From Atherix ibis (lineage: Eukaryota; Arthropoda; Insecta; Diptera; Athericidae), in the NCBI GenBank assembly GCA_958298945.1, contig OY282605.1:23042811-23106810 (forward strand): a DNA stretch of 64,000 nucleotides, in the 5' to 3' direction. The notes under the pieces were generated by a model. The model did no database searches. It was not told the origin of the DNA and saw only the letters and a list, made by a program, of their open reading frames with translations. The first letter of the stretch is position 1. Every line of letters starts with the position of its first letter. The position numbers and the translations under genes were made by a program. Positions 48,100-59,545 of the stretch are shown here, piece by piece.

Positions 48100-48490
48100 A
48101 GGACTCAATTCTTTTGAGGTAATAATTTTTTTTATATATCAAAATGCAATTTAGCGAATTTTGGTTATTTTTAATGCTATTAAATCTGAGAATGAGTCCA
48201 ACGGCGTCAAATCTCATGATTGATGGTTTAGATTATAATCTTAATATTAAAATTATAAAAGGTCATAGCGCTCATAATTAAAGATAACCAATGTTCCTTC
48301 TTGAATTTCAAGAAAATACGATCCAATGACACCTTCAGACTAGAATGAGTTTTTGGAGCCTCATATATAGCAATTTTTTACGAATACAATGGCTTCTCCA
48401 CGGATGGGCTTGGATTTTTGGAGCCTCATATATAGCAAATTTTGCTTATTGGCAAATCCACTAAGCAAAATATAAGCCTCTATAATATAT
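48100..48490 (-). pseudogene. DD41D-like relic R7 (degenerate)
   Basis: DNA blocks shared with R2, R3 and R6 in the same order: GTCCAACGGCGTCAAATCTC (the CDLTPLD region on -), GGTCATAGCGCTCA, CACCTTCAGAC, GAGCCTCATATATAGCAA and a first-Asp-region counterpart. The GGxxTTTGGAGCCTCATATA stretch is itself doubled at 48345 and 48410. No open frame remains. Confidence 0.5.
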
Positions 48491-48578
48491 TTTTTTTTTT
48501 TTAAGTTTCAGATTTGAATAATAGTATTAATTAACGTGAAAGGTTATGGGGAGTAAACATACATCGAAGTTTCTCCTG

Positions 48579-49600
48579 CTAGCGTGTGGTTATGTTAAGC
48601 CTCAGTATTTTAGACCAGTAATGCTTAAGTCTTCGATGGGTGTTTTTAATAAAACGAAGTGAACGATTCACCATGACCTTCGTTTTAATAAAACGAAGGT
48701 CATGGTGAATAACAGTGTTCCGTACATAAAAGGGAGCGTCAACAATTGTTTGGAGTGTTTTTGATCGAAGAGAGTGGATACGACGGGAATTGGAAGGCTT
48801 AATAGACCCCAGAGTCCTAGTCCGTAAGTCCATATTGGTTTCATTTGGGCCTTGTATAAAAGTATAGTAAGTTCAGAATATTTGTCAAGAATTCAAGTTG
48901 TTATAGGTATCGCCTTTAGTTCTTGCTTTTTAAGTTTTGTATGTAGCCTCAAAGTCAAGCGTTTCTATAAATTCAGTCTTAAGTACTGAGCTTCCGAGTA
49001 TTGTTATATGGTACATGGGATGACTGGGCTCACATTATACGGGAAGACAGGATTCACGGCAGAGAGTAAAAGTTTCGTGGGTAAATTTATTTTTATGTTT
49101 ATTGAATTTTATTCTCCTCATGGTAAACCAGTGCTGGAGGGTTTAGATTTGGTATTGGAGAATTTCGGACGCATATTGGGGATTTTTCTTTAAAAAAAGA
49201 AAGCCGCATCATTGGCGTATGTAGCAAAGAAGGAACGGTTTCAGATATCGGATGTGTAAATGATGTAAGAAATGGGCCCAAGTAAACTTCCCTATGGAAC
49301 ACTAGCCAACATCGGACAAATATTGGAGAATTCGTTGGAATTGTTTACTTGGAACTGTTGGTTGGAAAGGAATGATTTTAAAACTAGGAAAAAGCTAGAA
49401 GAAAGGATTCTCTTAAGTTTTCAAAAGTAAGACTGTTAATTGGGATATGAGTTGTTCGAAGGATGGAGTTATATAGTGTACCAACGAAGAATATTACTCT
49501 TTTAGGAAGTTTGTTGGAGTATATTGGAGGTGGTGATAAGATCATAGTTTTTTGGGAAAAAGTTTGATTAAATTGGCAATTTCGGATGCAGTGATAGCCT
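48579..49600 (-). pseudogene. jockey-like non-LTR reverse transcriptase relic (N3)
   Basis: From 49600 on - the order is: a SEIANLIKLFPKKL segment, then a QLTVLLLK-type segment. A deletion removes the fingers and palm with the first catalytic Asp. Then follow FLSNQQFQV, SVPxGSLLGPISYIIYTSDI and TYANDAAFF, where YADD has become YAND. The thumb and C-terminal part follow, with MDLRTRTLGSIKPSNSRRIH, RSKTLQTIVDAPFYVRNTVI and HHDLRF, matching the WTYGIQLWGxA and RTIVNAPWYVxNxxIHRDL blocks of jockey-clade elements. The last 84 codons (48579-48833) are open. It contains a perfect palindrome (48666-48710). Confidence 0.78.
48666..48710. repeat. perfect 22-bp inverted repeat, 1-nt spacer
   Basis: ATTCACCATGACCTTCGTTT followed by TA, one A, then the exact complement. 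It lies inside the RT relic where the coding frame reads HHDLRFIKTKVMVNRSLRFI. The palindrome is an added inverted copy of the local coding sequence, and ATAAAACGAAG is also repeated directly just upstream. Confidence 0.92.
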
Positions 49601-49699
49601 TTGCGAGAAGACTTATGGATAAAGGAATGGATAGTTTCGTCTTGATTTTAGTACAATGATCCATTCCAAAAAATGGATCAAAGAATCAGTATCAAATTT

Positions 49700-50718
49700 T
49701 GTATGAAAAACAAAATTAATTGCGTGGACGCATTCCAAATATTGACTGTGGCATATGGTGAAGCTACCTTGGACCAAAGCAACGTTTATCGGTAGTACAA
49801 AGTGTACTCAGAGGGCCGACAAGATGTGAACGACGAAAAGCGTGCCAGACGCCCGAGCACGTCACCAACAGACGAAAACATTGATGAAGTGAGGAAAATA
49901 GTATTGGCCAATCGTCGAATCACCGTTAGAGAAGTTGCTGAGGACTTAAATATTTTGATTGGCTGGTGTCATTCAATTTTTACTAATGAATTGTCGTGAG
50001 ACGGGTCGCCGCGAAATTCGTACCAAAACTGCTCAATTTGGACCAAACACCGCATCGCATTAACATTGCTAAGGAGCTGTTGGACTCTTTCCGCGACCAC
50101 CCAAATTTGCCCCAGAGGATCATAACTGATGACGAATCATGAGTTTATGGTTATGACGTGGAAACCAAAGCTCAATCATCCCAATGGAAGCTGCCGCTTG
50201 AGCCAAAACTGAAAAAAGCGCGCCAAGTTCGGTCGAATGTGAAGGTTTTGCTTACAGTTCTCTTCGATTACAGGGGCGTGGTGCATCATGAGTTCATGCC
50301 ACAGGGTAGAACGGTCAATAAAAAATATTACCTGCAAGTTATGCGGAAGTTGCACAAAGCAATCCGCCAGAAAAGCCCGGATTTATGGAAGAACAAAAAT
50401 TGGCTTTTGCCATTTTTGGCAAAAAACAACACACTAATAATGCCGTAGTATTCTCCAGATCTGGCCCTCTGTGAATTTTTCTTATTCCCGAAACTGCAAA
50501 GCCCCATGAAAGAACGATGCTACGCTTCGATTGAGAAGATAAAAACGGCATTGAAGGAGGAGCTGAACAAAATCACAAAAAAAATGATTTTTTGAAGTGC
50601 TTCGAGGATTGGAAAAAACGTTGGCACAAGTGTATAATATCTGGTGGGGATTATTTTGAAGGGGACAAAATAAATATTCATGAATAAATAAATAATTTTT
50701 GAAAAAACACAAAATTCG
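49700..50718 (+). mobile_element. mariner family V, copy V3 (both termini lost)
   Basis: The transposase relic in + sense runs from AYGEATLDQSNVYR (stop) through EGRQDVNDEKRARRPSTSPT and DENIDEVR, ILANRRITVREVAEDLN-like sequence, a frameshift near 50000 and HRINIAKELLDSFRDHPNLP. TDDES carries the first Asp, followed by TGA. Then come YDVETKAQSSQWKLPLEP and VKVLLTVLFDYRGVVHHEF. WLLPFLAKNNTLIMP shows the second-Asp block deleted, as in V1. LALCEFFLFPKL follows, with the third Asp replaced by Glu. The 3' terminus departs from the family after CACAAAATTCGC at about 50718. Confidence 0.8.
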
Positions 50719-51856
50719 CCATCATAGGGAAGAATCCTTTCAAAAATTTTCATATAGTAAAACAATTAGAAAAAAAAGTTGACAGAATCAATGAATTTTT
50801 TTCCTATCGGAATGATGAAGCCCCTTAAAATAATTATCTTTAATTAGTTAGTTTCAAGTAAATTATACCAATAAAAGTATTAATTATTTTCTGTACGATA
50901 TCGATTACAATAATGATTTAAATGTTTAATATCATTTGAATAAAACCCAATTGGGATAAATAGAAGCTTATTCATTATTAGAAAAAAAGGCCCAAAAAAA
51001 AAAAAATACATTTAAGGAGTGTCTGACATTCTTTTAATATAGCTCTAGTATAATTTTAGTTCTCTTCGATTACAGGGGCGTGGTGCATCATAAGTTCTTG
51101 CCACAGGGTAGAACGGTCAATAAAGAATATTACCTGCAAGTTATGCGGAAGTTGCACAAAGCAATCCGCCAGAAAAGCCCGAATTTATGGAAGAACAAAA
51201 ATTGGCTTTTGCCATTTTTGGCCAAAAACAACACATTAGTAATGCCGTAGTATTCTCCAGATCTGGCCCCCTGTGAGTTTTTCTTGTTCCCGAAACTGAA
51301 GAGCCCCATGAAAGAACGATGCTACGCTACGATTGACAAGATAAAAACGGCATCGAAGGAGGAGCTGAACAAGATCACAAAAAAATGATTTTTTGAAGTG
51401 CTTCGAGGATTGGAAAAAACGTTGGCACAAGTGTATAATATCTGGTGGGGATTATTTTGAAGGGGACAAAATAAATATTCATGAATAAATAAATAATTTT
51501 TGAAAAAACACAAAATTCGCCATCATAGGGAAGAATCCTTTCAAAAAATTTCATATAGTAAAAAGATTAGAAAAGTTGACAGAATCAATGAATTTTTTTC
51601 CTATCGGAATGATGAAGCCCCTTTAAAATAATTATCTTTAATTAGTTAGTTTCAAGTAAATTATACCAATAAAAGTATTAATTATTTTCTGTACGATATC
51701 GATTACAATAATGATTTAAATGTTTAATATCATTTGAATAAAACCCAATTGGGATAAATAGAAGCTTATTCATTATTAGAAAAAAAGGCCCAAAAAAAAA
51801 AAAAATACATTTAAGGAGTGTCTGACATTCTTTTAATATAGCTCTAGTATAATTTA
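50256..51856. repeat. 802-bp tandem duplication of mariner V3 tail plus flank
   Basis: AGTTCTCTTCGATTACAGGG starts at 50256 and 51058. The sequence that follows is nearly identical over the transposase C-terminal part and about 340 bp of non-element flank, up to CTCTAGTATAATTT at 51057 and 51855. The second copy of the transposase (V4, 51058-51516) is therefore a product of this duplication, not a separate insertion. It retains APCEFFLF-like sequence and the same second-Asp deletion. Confidence 0.93.
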
Positions 51857-51857
51857 A

Positions 51858-54250
51858 GTACTTATTTAAATGGCTTCTAAATCAATAAATGGTCACGAAG
51901 CAGTACAACTGGTCTCGGTTGCTAATAATATAGAACGACTACCAAAACCAAACAACCGATACGGTTTAAACTGTATGTACACCGATAATAATAACTCTGA
52001 AATACCAGCTACTATATTCCTTTTAATTTATTCTCGGATGATATTCGCTTCGACACTCCTTCTTGTGGCAACATTTTCCCAAACCTATCAAAGACTATCA
52101 ACTACGAGTCCTAATGAGTTTTAGATTGAATTGCGCGCTATGTAAACTGGTGTGGTGACATTCTACGCTGATGAGGGTGTTAAACAAACATGACCATCAC
52201 CGGAAACTCGTTATTTGTTATTTTGTTTACTTTATTTTGCATTTTACACCCGCACCATTCAACTGACTATCATTGTCAGTTGGCACCTCCTTCAGTACAC
52301 ATTCTCTATATATTAGCGAGAGTTTAAGAGGTCCTTTTCCGTCGAAGTTCTAGCAAAACAACACCATCGAATCCGAACGATACCTTTTCGACGCCACTTT
52401 TGTGTGTACATAAGTAAATGTTCTCAAATTGCCCATATGTCATTATTATACTTGTTCATCAAAATGAACGCATTTTGTTAATAATAATAATAATAAATAG
52501 TATGAACATTCGGTTTTGGTAAAATACACTTTACCAACAAAAACCACCCATAGTAAAGGACAAAACTGGTATGTGAATGTAGGCATCTAAAAATACGAAA
52601 TATTATATTATAGATAATGTTTTGATGACAATAGTGATAACTATAATATCGTAGCTTCAAAAACACTTCAGCAAAAGCAACAATAAAAAATAAAAAAATC
52701 ATTCAAAGTCCTCATCATCACTCCAACCAACCAATGTCATGTGTAGGCATTAGAATTAATGGCGGTTTTTTTTTGTGTGTCCTTATTTTTATTATCCTTT
52801 TTCTTATTATTTTTATTGTTGTTTGTTTATATTTTATTGTATTTTTGGGGGGGGGGGGTGGTGTTTGGTGCCGAACAACCTAACTTGCCTATGACAAAAT
52901 TATAGATAGATACTCGTAGCAAAATAGGAAAAATATCAACGTGTCGATATGGGAATTTTCACACCTTTTGAACATATGTTTTCCAACTTACAAGAGTAAA
53001 CTTCAATTCCATGGAGATACTATCAATATTCGTGTATATCGAATGATACCTATTGAAGTATAGAAGTTTGGCATAATGATAACCAGAGTAATGAGGAAAA
53101 TCTATAGGAAAATATGCTGATGGGCGGACTAATGTCATCTAAAATGGGTGTTAAGATGGTGGTAAAAAGACGAATATTAGAAGCAAACGGAAGTAAAACG
53201 GATACGAAAGGGTATTGGAAATGAGTGGAATTGTTGCCTAGCTGTGAATGAAGGCAAATATCGATTTTCTTTTTCTTATCGGAAATAACCAAAGAAAGAC
53301 ACTCAAATGCCTTTTATAGACATACAAAAATAGAATTAAATTGTGATATTTTCTCCTTTCAGAGTTGCTCGTCATCTCTCGTCGTTGGCTTCTAGTATTA
53401 TTTTTTTTCTACTCTCATACCTAATGACATATCAGCCAGAATACTAATGTACGAGTAAAAGAATCCTCTTAACCATACGAAGATCCTTTAGAAAGGACTA
53501 CACTACAGTTAACTATCTATATTATAGGAAATGTTACGGCTGTACAATTTCGTTAAGAAATTATACACAATACGAACTTCTTACTTACGCATATAGTATT
53601 CTACAATATAAGCACGTGTACATTTATATTAAGTATATTAGCTATCACAGAAAGCAGATTATTGGCTAGATGAATGAAATGTACAGAAGATTCATACCAT
53701 TTAAGTGATAAGAAAGTAATCAACTTTTACTTTAATATTTCTTCTCTTAAGCTATTCAATGAATACTGTTCTTTTGCTAATTCTTTTCTTTTTTCCTCGT
53801 CCATTTTATAAGTTATGAGTACGAAAATATGGTAAAGACCCAAAGTATTCCATAAAAAAAAATTTCATTTATCGATTTAACTATATATTTATATATATAC
53901 ACTTGTTGTTTGTTGTTCAAAAAAAAAAAGAAATTAAATAATTATACTTGCTAAGAGCTTTTTTCTTCTTTGGTTTATTCATAATTCGGATGAAATATTC
54001 CAAATGCCCTTGGCTCTAAAATTATATTTACTATCTTGAAATTTGACTTTTAGATACACGAATCTATAGAGTGTTAAGGAGTAGTGATAAAGTGATGTAG
54101 GATATCTAGGAATCTTTTTGGTCGATGTATGCCACTTTGTAGAATTGAAAGGATATGAACTTCACATTTGGTTTTAGAAAATACATCAAAAAGAATTCTT
54201 AGCTATTTTGTGTATAATATTTATACCCAAGGTATTCCTTCGAATGGCAA
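51858..54250. other. unique, probably intronic sequence
   Basis: Mixed composition. An 84-codon frame (51870-52124, MASKSINGHEAVQLVSVANN) starts right after the duplication. It has a hydrophobic stretch (ATIFLLIYSRMIFASTLLLV) but no recognisable family and no splice support. An AAT run lies at 52479-52496 and a G run at 52847-52858. Confidence 0.4.
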
Positions 54251-54254
54251 CACC

Positions 54255-54350
54255 TTAATAGCCTGTCACTTTACAAAACTCCAAATACTGCATCCTATGA
54301 AAAAATCATATTGATTCCCTTCAAAACTTATACAGAAAGTTGACAATACT
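54255..54350. repeat. dispersed repeat D, copy 2 (short)
   Basis: CAAAACTCCAAATACTGCATCC and CCCTTCAAAACTTAT, followed by AGAAAGTTGACAAT, parallel 29765-29850 and 56440-56520. Confidence 0.4.
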
Positions 54351-54399
54351 TTTTAACACTGACTACACCATTCGAGCAATGAGCGAATTCCTGCCTCAG

Positions 54400-55330
54400 T
54401 TCGAACATTTTTGTTTTGGTTTTCGAAGGGGAAATAAAATTGTTTCGATCACGGGCTCGAACGCTCGAACAAATTCTGAGCACTGCTAATACGTGAGCTC
54501 GATCAGAATTTGTTCGAACTACAATTTTTTTTTCATCTATTTGACATTTGTCATTTGTTTCGTTTCCATAAACGATTTTCAATGGCATTTTTTTCAAAAT
54601 TTGCAAAAAATCGTAATGACTGGGCGAACTTTGATCGAGCTATGAGCAATCGCTGCTGAAAATTGTTCGAGCCCATGTTTGAAATAAAATTGTATCAGTC
54701 ACGTGCTTAATGCTCCAACAATTTTTAACCACTCTTAATACGTGAGCTCGATCAAAGTCCACCCAATCAGAATATTGTTTTTTCATCTATTTAATATTTG
54801 TCATTTGTTTCGTTTCCATAAACGATATTCGGTGGCGTTTTTTTGAAAAATTTGCAAAAAATCCGAGCTTTAATCAATTATGACTGTGCGAACTTTGATC
54901 GAGCTATGACCAATCGCTGCTGAAAATTGGTCGAGCCTATGTTTGAAATAAAATTGTATCAATCACGTGCTCGAACGCTCGAACAATTTCTGATTACTGC
55001 TTACACGTGAGCTTGATCAAAGTTCGCCCAATCAGAATTTGTTTTTTCATATAATTTACATTTGACATTTTTTTCATTTCCATAAACGATTTTGAATTGT
55101 GTTTTTTGCAAAACTTGTTTTTCTATATTTTTAATAGCAAATATAATAAATATGAAATTATTTCGATTACCATCGCGAATGATTTTTGAGCACGGCTTAC
55201 TAGTGAGCTCTATCAAAGTACGCCCAGTCAGAATTTGTTCGAGCTACGATGTGTTTTCATCTAACATATTTGACATTTGACATTCTTTTCCTTTCCATGG
55301 AAGATCTTAAATTGTGTTTTTTGCATTTTG
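54400..55330. repeat. ~250-bp tandem array, four diverged copies
   Basis: GTGAGCTCGATCA-type motifs lie at 54493, 54742, 55007 and 55203. Each unit also has TTTCCATAAACGAT, TTTGACATTTGTCATT-like and GAACTTTGATCGAGCTATGA blocks (the last unit is partial). CTCGAAC- and GTTCGAGC-rich stretches recur and reappear at 55570 and 55870-55980, so the array may be part of a larger element of about 54.4-56.0 kb. Confidence 0.75.
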
Positions 55331-56390
55331 GATTTTAAAACATTTGGGAAAAGGTATAAAAATATTTGAACAACATACAAAAAAATAATAAATATAATTT
55401 TTTTTATATGGAAAATGGGATAATTTAAAAGAATGCAGCAATGAAGAGAACAGTCGCAATGATGCGGCTGATATTGAACGATAGCAGCGAAAGTGGTGAC
55501 AACGAAGAGCGCCTGGGTGGGAGAAGCACGGTCATAACAGTGCATAGAGAAAGTTATTAGCGGAACTTCGAGCAATAATTGTACAACAATTTTTACCGTA
55601 TTGGCAAGGAGGTTTAGATCACCATATGGAAGTGGTCTCGCTGTTAATCATCAAACAAAATATGATTATGTCTAGATAGGGCAATTCAACGTCACTGCCA
55701 TCATTTTGTGATTTTTTTTTTAAATAAAAAACCGGCAAATTAAAACACATAAAAACCACTACTTTTAAAACAGAAATCTTCTTCACACAAATCACACTGC
55801 AGAATGTCAAAATTTTTCACTCAACTAAGCTGCATAGTTGAGCTCATCTATAATTTTAGATGATTACACTCCATATTTTGTTCGTCTCGATCATGGAGAT
55901 TCGAGCCAATTTCCATATTTTGTTCGTCTCGAACATGCTCGATTGATTGGACGGTGTTCATCTAACATGTTCGAGCAATTATTACACCATTAAAAAAATG
56001 CTAGAATTTTATGAAAAATGGACAAGTTTTAATATAATTCGAGCATTTCTCTAATTGTGTAATTGTAGCTTAAAGATAAACGAACAAAATTGTTTATGTA
56101 ACTTTTAATTTTTACTGGTAACTACCCTTTGCCATAGATATTAACGACGATTTAATTTTACAAAAAATCAAATTCATTGTCTGCTTCTTATCGACCCTTT
56201 GAAACTTGGCTCTTGAGGGGAAAAGTTCCCCATAGGCGCATTGTTGCTCCAAATTTTCCTGTTTTATTTTTCGTAAATCACTAAAAAATTTATGTAGAGT
56301 CGCATAGTTACCAACCGATGTAGAAACTTGTAGTGAATGTCTAAAAGGGACTAACGTACAAGTCATACGAAGGGGAAGTTCGTAGTATTA
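55331..56390. other. flank of the 250-bp array; possible element interior
   Basis: A less AT-rich + segment at 55430-55560 reads MKRTVAMMRLILNDSSESGD and then RSTVITVHRESY before a stop. This vaguely recalls the acidic N-terminus of Harbinger/PIF-type transposases, but I cannot support that call. An 84-codon - frame at 56112-56366 (with ENLEQQCAYGELFPSRAKFQ) is not recognised. Confidence 0.3.
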
Positions 56391-56424
56391 CCAGATTGAT
56401 CCCAGTGATCCGCCACACCTCGAA

Positions 56425-56740
56425 ACTGCAACCTTATCATACCTTAGCAAAAACTTAAATACTACCCCTACCATTTACGAAACAATAATAAATCCCTTTA
56501 AAACTGGTTCATAAAAGGGAAAGAAAAGATTCAGCAACAAAAAAGTTCTCATGTTACTTTTATTCTTTGCCAAAAACTATCCCCTCACAAACATATTAAG
56601 GTCAGTAATACAACCCTTATAGACATACATTCAAAATAAAACTCTGCTTCAGACATTATTCAATCGACGAATACCTCACAAATAGACTCCATGACACATA
56701 ACCTAATTGACGTCCTTTTCTTTATAATAAAGCTCATATA
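56425..56740. repeat. dispersed repeat D, copy 3
   Basis: Ordered similarity to 29765-30060: ACGAAACAATAATAAATCCC, TTTAAAACTGGTTCA, AAAAAAGTTCTCATGTTACT, TTTGCCAAAAACTATC, and AAATAAAACTxTGCTTCAGACATT near the end. Confidence 0.45.
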
Positions 56741-59130
56741 CGTTTCTTGAATTATTAATTAATATTACAAAAATTAATAATACTAATCGTAAAATCCAAA
56801 CTAAAAATATTTAAACCAACTCCTCAAGACTATCAGAAATTCTTTACCTTCTTTAAAATGAATTTAATTAGAAAATATTTAACATTTGTTATAAATCAAA
56901 TTTTTTCTATCGGTCAGCAACAAATAATTCTCGTTTAATTTGAATTATTTTTACAAAAAAATTTTTTTGAAATTAACTTTTATTTGGTGTTAGATAAAAA
57001 AAAATATATATTTAAATTTTTGCACTTTTACTATCACCACATTATTAAAGATAAATTTCGTAAAATATTCGTTAATAAATCGTTTATGCTAGTTAAAATG
57101 GAAGAGAATTTATTATAAACTTATTAGGATGATTAGGATAAGATGTACTCATATTTTGATTAAATAGATTCAAAGTGAACAGTATAAATCCAAATGCAAT
57201 CATTTGATACGGTCAAAGACCATTAGACGAGTAGGTAAATGGTTGCATAAAACGATCAAAGCACCCGAAACGTAACGATAACTAGGGGATGAACAGCATA
57301 CAGATCCGAAAATATATTAGCCCCAAATATGAATTTTCCGTATAAAGCTTTCAGTCTTCAATGTTCAATGTTCAATGTTGAAAATGGTTTTCGGGTTGAA
57401 CTTTATGAATACGATGAGAAGTAGATGGTGGGGTGATACTGAAAGAGATGCGGTTGTGTTCAATGTATCCAAAGTGGTATCATCCGGGAATTCTTAGCCC
57501 CGATGGTTAGGGTTATTCATGTGGTTCTTTTAAAGAGGGTGATAATAGGGTACCAAACCGGAGCTACTGAAACATACTCTTTATTCTCGATGTGTGTTGC
57601 TCATCTAGTATTTTATTTGTAAAAGGGAAGCTATATCGATAATGATAACGATAGGGATGATGATTTCGGAACTGATGGAAATGACAGTGTCGTCGTGAGA
57701 ACTGATAATGATATCGTAGCCGAAAATGATACTATTTGCCTCTACGCTAACATCGAAATTCTACCAGAATTCAACTACGAAGTAGACGATATTTCGTATA
57801 CGAATAAAACAGTTTCGCCATAGTTATGGCGCTGAGCTTCTAATTCCTGAGATAAACGAATTTTTTCCTGTGGCCTGATTGAAGTGAGATTTTCATGAAT
57901 TTTTCTATAACTAAGACCATTTATAAAACCGAATTAAAGGGCAACAAATTCAATATCACTTCATTAGGACAAATCCAGCTGCTGGTTAATCGACTTTTCT
58001 ATACAAGGGACATACTCATAGAAAAGCTTATAAACAAGAATGTATCAGTTTCATGTACGAGAGTCCAAATACACTTGTCTATACATCCATATTAGTCTTT
58101 AACATAGTATAAAAGAAAAAATCATTTTGCAAAATGTTTTTTGAACATTGACTTGCTAATAATAACTCGTGTACCCCCAAAAAACTGATGGCCATATTTT
58201 TCGATAAAATGTTGTCACTTTCGTAATTACTAGATCTTTGGCTAAATTAAATTAGTTTATTTTCATTTTTGAATATTGTAGCTCTTCTCTACCGTTTTTA
58301 GTCATTCTGGGGATGAAAGAATTTGAAAGGGTTAAATTTGAATGCCTGCCTTCAACCTACCATATTTCCCAGTTTGTTCGAGGATATTTGGTTGTTGTTG
58401 GCATTGCTATTGCTGTCAATCTTTCTCTCTTGTTCTTCTATATAATTTTTATTTTGCTTTTTGCGTTTTATGATTCCCAAAAACCCTCTGTCTACCCCTC
58501 TCAATAATTGCTTCACTCTACAATATAACGACAAATATGCTTTGTTATTGAAATTGAAATCCGTAACAGGAAATCGATTTTGGAAGAATCTCTTGTTAAT
58601 TATTTATGTACAAAAAGCTTCTATTCCATTTTAATCCAGTAGAAGATGGCAGATGATTTTTGGCCATACTCATAGATCTCAATAATAATACAGAAACTAT
58701 GTAAATGGCTTTAGTCGGATCTCCCCAACATCATTCTATCTTTAGAGAGAATAGTCTATAAAAATTGATTGAATTTTCCTTTTCATAGTATGCCTGATCC
58801 ATAACGGATGTTATTCAGTTATAATCGAAATGCAGTACCCGTACACTCCTTCCTTAATCGATTTTAAAGAAAATTTTCCCCCCTTTGTAATTTCGAATAA
58901 ATAAATCCTTATCAATTGACTATGTTTGCAAGCGTTTGCTTTTTTTTTTTTTTTTTTAAATTAAAAATCTCCATCTTTGGTTTAGAATATAATTCAATTA
59001 ATTTAATAGATAATTTTATAGTACATTTTCATTAGTGAAGATATTGTAAATTTATAACTTTTAATATATATATATATTTTTTTATATTGTTTTAAGCATC
59101 AAATTGTATATATGATTTTCGATATTATTT
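56741..59130. other. AT-rich then unique, probably intronic sequence
   Basis: AT-rich to 57.1 kb, then mixed composition at 57.2-58.9 kb, without transposon motifs. CAATGTT is tandemly repeated near 57358-57378. The open frames at 57895-58095 and 58313-58507 are unrecognised. Confidence 0.45.
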
Positions 59131-59131
59131 A

Positions 59132-59473
59132 GTGAATGTTTTGCTGGAATTTTGTACAAGTTTTCCGGCGGCGTACAGCATTTTTGATAGGTTCTGGTCC
59201 TACGTTGATTTTCAAAAAAAATACTTTACTTTTCATGCTACTTTAATTTCCTTATACCGTTTTCCTTTCCTTCATAAAAAGTGCGGAAATAAACACCTGA
59301 AAGAGCCATTAGCCATCAGAAACACAAAATATCAATACCCACCAGCTTTCCGAAGCCAAAACCAATCATGGACAAACACCCGTATTGGTCAACGACAACA
59401 ACCCGACATTGACATAATGGTCACGTCTCCTACTGGCACCACAGCAAACTGTACGAAATTAACAGAAGAATAG
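59132..59473 (+). CDS. unrecognised 113-codon frame with an AT-poor half
   Basis: The frame from ATG 59132 runs 113 codons. Its second half (about 59275-59473) is clearly less AT-rich than the surroundings and reads CGNKHLKEPLAIRNTKYQYP to NCTKLTEE, rich in polar residues like real coding sequence. A pyrimidine-rich stretch with AAAAG precedes it (59258-59281). I recognise no family. It ends 73 bp before the TIR element at 59546. It could be an exon fragment, a mobile-element gene piece or chance. Confidence 0.2.
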   Translation: MNVLLEFCTSFPAAYSIFDRFWSYVDFQKKYFTFHATLISLYRFPFLHKKCGNKHLKEPLAIRNTKYQYPPAFRSQNQSWTNTRIGQRQQPDIDIMVTSPTGTTANCTKLTEE

Positions 59474-59545
59474 ATGCAGCGGACTGATCATCTGCTAAGC
59501 GTAGACAACAAAATGATCTTAAAACCAATGCAACTGTAGAGCTTC

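Noticed and set aside
51058..51516. V4 as an independent mariner insertion
   Set aside because: Its borders coincide with those of the 802-bp tandem duplication, and its flank is duplicated too.
55430..55620. Harbinger/PIF transposase N-terminus
   Set aside because: Only a short acidic stretch resembles that family; no catalytic or MADF-type motif is visible.
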